Shown in pieces: positions 7,052 through 10,946 of a stretch of 10,946 nucleotides of DNA. A program made the position numbers and the translations under genes. Positions within the stretch are counted from its first letter, which is position 1. The number at the start of each line of letters is the position of its first letter. The notes beneath the pieces are model-generated. The model had not been told where the DNA came from, did no database searches, and saw only the letters and a program-made list of their open reading frames with translations. Source of the stretch: Pseudomonadota bacterium (GTDB lineage: Bacteria > Pseudomonadota > Gammaproteobacteria > Burkholderiales > Burkholderiaceae_B). The stretch covers positions 1 through 10,946 of the forward strand of contig JAEWJD010000353.1 of NCBI GenBank assembly GCA_023386765.1, in the 5' to 3' direction.

Positions 7052-7953
7052 GTCCGGTGCAACCCACTGGTCAGCCGGCAGAGCAAGTCCTGGTGCCAGT
7101 GCTGGCGGTCGTGGGGGTCGGGCTGATCGGCGGTTCGTTTGCCGCGGCGCTGCGCCGCGCCGGCCAGGTGGGTCGCGTGCTGGGCGTGGGGCGCAACCCC
7201 GCCTCGCTGGCCGACGCGCTGGCGATGGGGCTGATCGACGAGATCGTCACGCCCCAGGAGGCAGCCGCCCGCGCCGACCTCATCATGCTGGCGACGCCGG
7301 TAGGCGGCCTTGGGCCGGTGCTGGCGAGCATGCGCGACCACCTCCAGGCCCATACCGTCCTGACGGATGCCGGCAGCACCAAGGCCGAAGTGGTGGCTGC
7401 CGCAAGCCAGGCGCTGGGCGATCGCCTGGCGGCTTTCGTGCCCGGGCATCCGATCGCCGGGGCCGAGCGCACCGGGCCGCAAGCGGCCGACGCCGACTTG
7501 TATACGGAGCGCACCGTCATCCTGACGCCATTGGCACAGAATCCACCCGAGGCCGTCCAGGCCGTGCGGGCAGCCTGGCAAGCCTGTGGCGCCGAGGTGC
7601 TGGACATGGAGGCCACGGAGCACGATCGCGTGCTGGCCTCGATCAGCCACGTGCCTCATTTCCTGTCGGCGGCTTACATGGCCCAGGTGGCCGAGGCCAC
7701 CGATGCACCGCTGCGCCTGGCGCTGGCGGGCTCGGGATTTCGTGATTTCACCCGCATCGCGGCCGGTTCGCCCGAGATGTGGCGCGACATTTTTCTTTCC
7801 AACCGCGCTGCCATGCAGACCGAGCTGGCGGCGCTGCGCGCCGTGCTGGATCGCTGCGAAGCGGCCCTGGCGGCCGAAGACGGCGAGGCCTTGCAGCAAT
7901 GGTTGCAGCAGGCCGCGCTGGTGCGGCGCGGATGGCGCAAGGAGGCTTCCTGA
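7048..7953 (+). CDS. tyrA: Prephenate/arogenate (cyclohexadienyl) dehydrogenase
   Basis: 301 residues. Oxidative decarboxylation of prephenate to 4-hydroxyphenylpyruvate (or arogenate to tyrosine). Rossmann domain about 18-185: GVGLIGGS (23-30), then GVGRNPAS with R49 after the second strand, and LTDAGSTKAEV. Catalytic-region motifs: GHPIAGAE with H134, EHD (191-193), SHVPH (200-204, H201 and H204) and GFRDFTR (R232, R236), followed by a helical dimerisation domain. It is a single-domain TyrA: no chorismate mutase at the N-terminus and no ACT or fused AroA at the C-terminus. Substrate and cofactor choice cannot be settled from sequence, though R49 hints at NADP. The start overlaps the hisC stop by 4 bases (ATGA); the 10 or so residues before the fold are weakly conserved, so a slightly later GTG start is possible. 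Confidence 0.95.
   Translation: MSPVQPTGQPAEQVLVPVLAVVGVGLIGGSFAAALRRAGQVGRVLGVGRNPASLADALAMGLIDEIVTPQEAAARADLIMLATPVGGLGPVLASMRDHLQAHTVLTDAGSTKAEVVAAASQALGDRLAAFVPGHPIAGAERTGPQAADADLYTERTVILTPLAQNPPEAVQAVRAAWQACGAEVLDMEATEHDRVLASISHVPHFLSAAYMAQVAEATDAPLRLALAGSGFRDFTRIAAGSPEMWRDIFLSNRAAMQTELAALRAVLDRCEAALAAEDGEALQQWLQQAALVRRGWRKEAS
7939..7945 (+). promoter_or_regulatory. Strong Shine-Dalgarno site of aroA
   Basis: AAGGAGG lies 7 bases before the aroA ATG at 7953, inside the last codons of tyrA. It is the best ribosome site in the gene train and fixes the aroA start at the TGATG overlap, against an in-frame ATG at 7779 far inside tyrA. Confidence 0.9.
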
Positions 7954-9275
7954 TGACGACTCACCCAGCTTATCTGGATCTGCCGCCGGCGCGCCGCGCC
8001 GCTGGCGTGGTGGCCTTGCCCGGGTCCAAGAGTATTTCCAATCGTGTGCTGCTGCTGGCGGCGCTGGCCGAAGGCCGCACCCAGATCGCCGGCCTGCTCG
8101 ATTCCGATGACACCCGCGTCATGCTGGCCGCCCTGCGCCAGTTGGGCGTGACCGTCACCGACCACGGCGAGGGCCGGGTCGATATCGAAGGAACCCGCCG
8201 TTTCCCGGTGATGCAGGCCGAGCTGTTTCTGGGCAATGCCGGCACCGCGTTCCGGCCGCTGACTGCAGCGCTGGCCCTGATGGGTGGCGACTACCGCCTC
8301 TCGGGCGTGCCGCGCATGCATGAGCGCCCCATCGGCGACCTGGCCGATGCGCTGCGCGCCTGGGGCGCCGACATCCAGTACCTGGGGCAGGCGGGTTATC
8401 CGCCGCTGCACATCGGGCCCAGCGCCTTGCGTGCCGACACGGTGCGGGTGCAGGGCTCGGTATCGAGCCAGTTTCTGACCGCGCTGTTGATGGCCGCTCC
8501 CCTGCAGGCGGCCGCCAGCGGCCAGCCGGTCACCATCGAGGTGGTCGGCGAGCTGATCTCCAAGCCCTATATCGACATCACCCTGAACCTGATGGCGCGT
8601 TTCGGCGTGACGGTGCAGCGCGATGGCTGGCGCGCGTTCACGGTGCCCGGTGGGGCATGCTATCGCAGCCCCGGCGCGATCGCCGTCGAAGGCGATGCCT
8701 CCAGCGCGTCGTACTTCCTGGCGCTGGGGTTGCTGGGAGGCGGCCCCCTGCGGGTCACCGGCGTTGGTGCCCAGAGCATCCAGGGCGACGTGGCGTTCGC
8801 CGATGTGGTCCAGGCCCTTGGCGGGCAGGTCAGCAAGGGGGCAGACTGGATCGAGGTGAGCGGCCGGGGCGTCGCCGAGGGTGGCCGCGTCAAGGCTTTC
8901 GATGCGGATTTCAACCTGATTCCCGATGCGGCCATGACTGCGGCCGCGATGGCACTGTTTGCCGATGGCCCCTGCCGCCTGCGCAATATCGGCAGCTGGC
9001 GCGTCAAGGAGACCGACCGCATCCATGCCATGCAGACCGAACTCATGAAGCTCGGCGCCCGGGTCGAGAGCGGTCCCGACTGGCTGGCGGTGACGCCGCC
9101 GGTGGACGGCGCCTGGCGCGACGCCGAGATCGGCACCTGGGATGACCATCGCATGGCCATGTGTTTTTCGCTGGCGGCTTTCGGGCCGGCGGCAGTGCGC
9201 ATCCTGGATCCCGGCTGCGTTAGCAAAACATTTCCCACTTACTTCGATGTCTATGCCAGCCTAGTGAGCGGCTGA
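7953..9275 (+). CDS. aroA: 3-phosphoshikimate 1-carboxyvinyltransferase (EPSP synthase)
   Basis: 440 residues (E. coli 427). Joins shikimate-3-phosphate and phosphoenolpyruvate to give EPSP, the sixth shikimate-pathway step. Seen: LPGSKSISNR (22-31; K26, S27, R31), the PEP-site loop FLGNAGTAFRPL with G97, T98 and P102 (E. coli G96, T97, P101), RMHERPIGDLADALR, the catalytic aspartate D325 in LIPDAAMT, and WRVKETDR with K352 and E353, then DDHRMAM. The loop residues are those of class I, glyphosate-sensitive enzymes. The start shares one base with the tyrA stop (TGATG) behind a strong ribosome site. The last 40 bases or so (9221-9260) are less GC-rich (17 of 40 G/C) than the rest. cmk follows after 17 bases. 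Confidence 0.98.
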   Translation: MTTHPAYLDLPPARRAAGVVALPGSKSISNRVLLLAALAEGRTQIAGLLDSDDTRVMLAALRQLGVTVTDHGEGRVDIEGTRRFPVMQAELFLGNAGTAFRPLTAALALMGGDYRLSGVPRMHERPIGDLADALRAWGADIQYLGQAGYPPLHIGPSALRADTVRVQGSVSSQFLTALLMAAPLQAAASGQPVTIEVVGELISKPYIDITLNLMARFGVTVQRDGWRAFTVPGGACYRSPGAIAVEGDASSASYFLALGLLGGGPLRVTGVGAQSIQGDVAFADVVQALGGQVSKGADWIEVSGRGVAEGGRVKAFDADFNLIPDAAMTAAAMALFADGPCRLRNIGSWRVKETDRIHAMQTELMKLGARVESGPDWLAVTPPVDGAWRDAEIGTWDDHRMAMCFSLAAFGPAAVRILDPGCVSKTFPTYFDVYASLVSG

Positions 9276-9292
9276 GGCATCACGGACTCATC

Positions 9293-9970
9293 ATGACTGC
9301 AAACGCTGCCGGCCCGGTGCCGGTCATTACCATCGACGGCCCGACTGCCTCGGGCAAGGGCACCGTCGCACACCGCGTCGCCCAAGCGCTGGGCTTTGCC
9401 GTGCTCGACAGCGGTGCCTTGTACCGCCTGACGGCGCTGGCCTGCCTGGATGCCGCTGTCTCGCCCCAGGACGAAGCCGCCGTGGCCGCCGTGGCGCAGG
9501 GCCTGGATGTGCGCTTCGAGGGCGACAGCATCTACCTGCAAGGCCGCGAGGTCGCTGCGTTGATCCGCCAGGAGCATGTCGGCAACTATGCGTCCCAGGT
9601 GGCGGCGTACCCGGCCGTGCGCCAGGCCCTGCTGGAGCGTCAGCGGGCGTTTCGCAGCGCGCCGGGCCTGGTGGCCGACGGCCGTGACATGGGCACCATC
9701 GTCTTTCCTGACGCCCCGCTCAAGATCTTCCTGGTCGCCGATCCTGGGGCCCGTGCGCAGAGGCGTTATAAGCAGTTGATCGATAAGGGGATTTCTGCTA
9801 ACCTTGATGACCTTTTGCGCGATATGCTCGAACGCGATGCGCGCGATACGCAGCGTGCGGTGGCGCCGCTGGCCCCGGCCGCCGATGCGAAGGTACTGGA
9901 TTCCTCGCAGCTCACGATCGAGCAGACGGTGCAGGCCGTCCTCGATGACTGGCAGGCCTGCCAGCGTTGA
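9293..9970 (+). CDS. cmk: Cytidylate kinase
   Basis: 225 residues (E. coli 227). Phosphorylates CMP and dCMP to the diphosphates with ATP. Seen: TIDGPTASGKGT with P-loop 16-24 and K22, LDSGALYRL (NMP-binding start), ADGRDMGTIVFPDA with D129, R131 and D132, then RRYKQL and the lid region LERDARDTQRAVAPL, all typical of bacterial Cmk. The start follows aroA by 17 bases with only a weak purine stretch (GAGG at 9274-9277) upstream. Codons 158-175 switch to A/T-ending forms unusual for this region, matching a candidate promoter for rpsA. Placement just before rpsA is conserved widely in proteobacteria. Confidence 0.98.
   Translation: MTANAAGPVPVITIDGPTASGKGTVAHRVAQALGFAVLDSGALYRLTALACLDAAVSPQDEAAVAAVAQGLDVRFEGDSIYLQGREVAALIRQEHVGNYASQVAAYPAVRQALLERQRAFRSAPGLVADGRDMGTIVFPDAPLKIFLVADPGARAQRRYKQLIDKGISANLDDLLRDMLERDARDTQRAVAPLAPAADAKVLDSSQLTIEQTVQAVLDDWQACQR
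9776..9804 (+). promoter_or_regulatory. Candidate internal promoter in cmk driving rpsA
   Basis: TTGATC (9776-9781) and TAACCT (9799-9804) are 17 bases apart, with TGC just before the -10 box as in an extended -10 element. The boxes sit in an AT-rich island: 19 of 51 bases are G/C over 9766-9816, in otherwise GC-rich coding DNA. E. coli rpsA is known to use promoters in and after cmk. The -10 match is weak (3 of 6), so this remains a candidate. Confidence 0.35.
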
Positions 9971-9995
9971 AGCAGGGCGGGTAAGCCCGGAAAAT
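9967..9995 (+). promoter_or_regulatory. Candidate rpsA promoter overlapping the cmk stop
   Basis: TTGAAG (9967-9972) and GAAAAT (9990-9995) are 17 bases apart, each with 4 of 6 consensus bases. Transcription would start near 10002, just before the first strong hairpin of the rpsA leader, giving a leader of about 190 bases. A small inverted repeat CGGG-TAAG-CCCG (9978-9989) fills the spacer. Evidence is box matching only. Confidence 0.35.
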
Positions 9996-10017
9996 TGCAG
10001 TAAACCCGATGTAGTGT

Positions 10018-10044
10018 CGGCGCCGCCGCCGTGTGGTGGCGCCG
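10018..10044 (+). other. Hairpin I of the rpsA leader
   Basis: Arms 10018-10028 and 10034-10044 pair over 11 bp (nine Watson-Crick, two G-U) around a 5-base loop, with the core CGGCGCC/GGCGCCG. No T run follows, so it is not a standard intrinsic terminator. It may pause polymerase, protect the 5' end or be part of the S1 control structure. Confidence 0.6.
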
Positions 10045-10068
10045 TGATTGAGGCCCTGACCGGCCATG

Positions 10069-10105
10069 TGTGCGCTCCCACGGGGCACCCCGCAAGGGCG
10101 GCACA
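10069..10105 (+). other. Hairpin II of the rpsA leader
   Basis: A longer imperfect stem: outer arm 10069-10079 pairs with 10096-10105 (TGTGC with GCACA, then a bulge and mismatch, then CCC with GGG). It is capped by an inner hairpin CGGG-GCAC-CCCG-type element (10081-10084 with 10089-10092). The inner stem is clear; the outer one needs a folding calculation. Confidence 0.45.
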
Positions 10106-10125
10106 ACCGGCAGGTTTTCCCACTC

Positions 10126-10152
10126 CACTGCGGCGCGCAAGCCGTCGCGGTG
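10126..10152 (+). other. Hairpin III of the rpsA leader
   Basis: Arms 10126-10135 (CACTGCGGCG) and 10143-10152 (CGTCGCGGTG) pair over 10 bp, two of them G-U, around a 7-base loop CGCAAGC. The G-U pairs at non-adjacent places suggest an RNA structure rather than a DNA palindrome for a protein. Confidence 0.55.
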
Positions 10153-10161
10153 TGTAGCAAC

Positions 10162-10174
10162 GGCCATTTTGGCC
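10162..10174 (+). other. Hairpin IV next to the rpsA start
   Basis: GGCCA-TTT-TGGCC, a 5-bp stem with a 3-base loop, ends 18 bases before the rpsA ATG, at the upstream edge of the expected ribosome footprint. The bases between it and the ATG are AT-rich and look unpaired. Confidence 0.5.
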
Positions 10175-10192
10175 CCATGGATTATTAACCTA

Positions 10193-10946
10193 ATGTCTTC
10201 CGTTTCCACTACCGCCTTCGGTGGCGAAAGCTTCGCCGACCTGTTTGCCGAGAGCCTCAAGAGCCAGGACATGAAGTCCGGCGAGGTCATCAGCGCCGAA
10301 GTCGTTCGCGTCGACCATAACTTTGTCGTCGTCAACGCCGGTCTGAAGTCCGAGGCTCTGATTCCCCTGGAAGAGTTCCTGAACGACCAGGGCGAACTCG
10401 AAGTCCAACCCGGCGATTTCGTTTCCGTGGCGATTGATTCGCTGGAAAACGGCTACGGCGACACCATCCTGTCGCGTGACCGCGCCAAGCGTCTGTCGGC
10501 CTGGCTGCAGCTGGAAAAGGCCCTGGAAAATGGCGAGCTGGTGACCGGCACCATCACGGGCAAGGTCAAGGGCGGCCTGACCGTCATGACCAACGGCATC
10601 CGCGCCTTCCTGCCGGGTTCGCTGGTCGACCTGCGTCCGGTCAAGGACACGACCCCGTACGAAGGCAAGACGCTCGAGTTCAAGGTCATCAAGCTGGATC
10701 GCAAGCGCAACAACGTCGTGCTGTCGCGTCGCCAGGTGCTGGAAGCCAGCATGGGCGAAGAGCGCCAGAAGCTGCTGGAAACCCTGCACGAAGGTGCGGT
10801 GGTCAAGGGCGTGGTCAAGAACATCACCGACTACGGTGCGTTCGTGGACCTCGGCGGCATCGACGGCCTGCTCCATGTCACCGACATGGCATGGCGCCGC
10901 GTCAACGATCCGACCGAAATCCTCAACATCGGCCAGACGGTCAAGG
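10193..10946 (+). CDS. rpsA: 30S ribosomal protein S1, 5' part
   Basis: 251 codons are visible and the frame is open at the window edge; the full protein in this family is about 560-570 residues. S1 recruits mRNA to the 30S subunit. Seen: an N-terminal ribosome-anchoring segment (SFADLFAESL, 13-22) and successive S1/OB-fold repeats at about 29-95, 114-180 and from 200 onward. The third has the classic GxVKNITDYGAFVDLGGIDGL-type RNA-binding strand pattern (starting at 206). The first two repeats are the divergent ones, as in E. coli S1, where they bind the ribosome via S2. The start MSSVSTTAFGGESF is preceded by no Shine-Dalgarno sequence but by an AT-rich stretch, as is typical for rpsA. The stop lies outside the window. 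Confidence 0.98.
   Translation, partial: MSSVSTTAFGGESFADLFAESLKSQDMKSGEVISAEVVRVDHNFVVVNAGLKSEALIPLEEFLNDQGELEVQPGDFVSVAIDSLENGYGDTILSRDRAKRLSAWLQLEKALENGELVTGTITGKVKGGLTVMTNGIRAFLPGSLVDLRPVKDTTPYEGKTLEFKVIKLDRKRNNVVLSRRQVLEASMGEERQKLLETLHEGAVVKGVVKNITDYGAFVDLGGIDGLLHVTDMAWRRVNDPTEILNIGQTVK

Larger units (their letters stand above)
9971..10192 (+). promoter_or_regulatory. Structured 5' leader of rpsA, probable autoregulatory region
   Basis: 222 bases between cmk and rpsA with no gene. By eye they fold into four successive hairpins (10018-10044, 10069-10105, 10126-10152, 10162-10174), followed by an unstructured AT-rich stretch to the start codon. No Shine-Dalgarno sequence is present; the nearest GGA (10179-10181) is 11 bases before the ATG. 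In E. coli S1 represses its own translation through a structured leader lacking a canonical ribosome site. The same type of control is inferred here, although the individual hairpins do not obviously match the gammaproteobacterial ones. Confidence 0.5.

Noticed and set aside
4669..7899. Long minus-strand frames opposite pheA, hisC and tyrA (4669-5826, 5879-6973, 6865-7899)
   Set aside because: Composition-driven shadows with no ribosome site or recognisable domain, lying fully over well-supported genes.
7674..9149. A 491-codon open frame on the minus strand opposite tyrA and aroA
   Set aside because: Same reverse-strand artefact; aroA and tyrA have complete active sites on the plus strand.
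10018..10044. Strong GC hairpin read as an intrinsic terminator after cmk
   Set aside because: The bases after it are TGATTGAGG rather than a T run, and rpsA follows on the same strand. A leader structure fits better.
9251..10157. Open frames crossing the rpsA leader (9804-10157 plus, 9251-10123 minus)
   Set aside because: They are mostly shadows of cmk that run on into the leader, with no family resemblance. Stable hairpins explain the leader better.
1..10946. Mobile element, CRISPR, phage defence or other undescribed multi-gene system
   Set aside because: Almost all coding capacity is taken by nine well-known core genes in a conserved order. I found no direct-repeat arrays, transposase, integrase, att-like repeats or unexplained gene of real length.

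Overview
The window looks like conserved core chromosome of a GC-rich betaproteobacterium. Protein sequences (GyrA, S1, a barrel-less OmpA) and gene order point to the Alcaligenaceae, Bordetella or Achromobacter type. That placement rests on recalled family resemblance, not on a search. I see no insertion sequence, prophage, CRISPR array, tRNA or rRNA.

Layout: a leftward gene for an OmpA/RmpM-like peptidoglycan-binding periplasmic protein (79-663) has an intrinsic terminator on its left (27-55) and a good sigma-70-type promoter on its right (738-765). A 382-base divergent intergenic region (664-1045) separates it from a rightward gene train filling the rest of the window: gyrA (1046-3694), serC (3702-4832), pheA (4825-5910), a hisC-type aminotransferase (5930-7051), tyrA (7048-7953), aroA (7953-9275), cmk (9293-9970), a structured 222-base leader (9971-10192) and the 5' part of rpsA (10193 to the window edge). 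From serC to cmk the genes overlap by 1, 4 or 8 bases or are at most 19 bases apart, and serC starts 7 bases after gyrA. This suggests one cotranscribed unit with translational coupling.

Function: AroA makes the chorismate precursor 5-enolpyruvylshikimate-3-phosphate. PheA (chorismate mutase + prephenate dehydratase + ACT) and TyrA split the flow at prephenate. The HisC-type enzyme probably supplies the aromatic transamination. SerC makes phosphoserine, and GyrA, Cmk and S1 tie the cluster to DNA topology, pyrimidine nucleotides and translation. This order (gyrA-serC-pheA-hisC-tyrA-aroA-cmk-rpsA) is the known 'supraoperon' of many beta- and gammaproteobacteria.

I do not see an undescribed system of genes. 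The points most worth a second look are regulatory or at residue level: the hairpin-rich rpsA leader without a Shine-Dalgarno sequence, an AT-rich patch with promoter-like boxes inside cmk, Gln at GyrA position 83, a TyrA Rossmann fold with Arg where NAD enzymes usually carry Asp, and a tyrA/aroA junction of one base where pseudomonads have a gene fusion.
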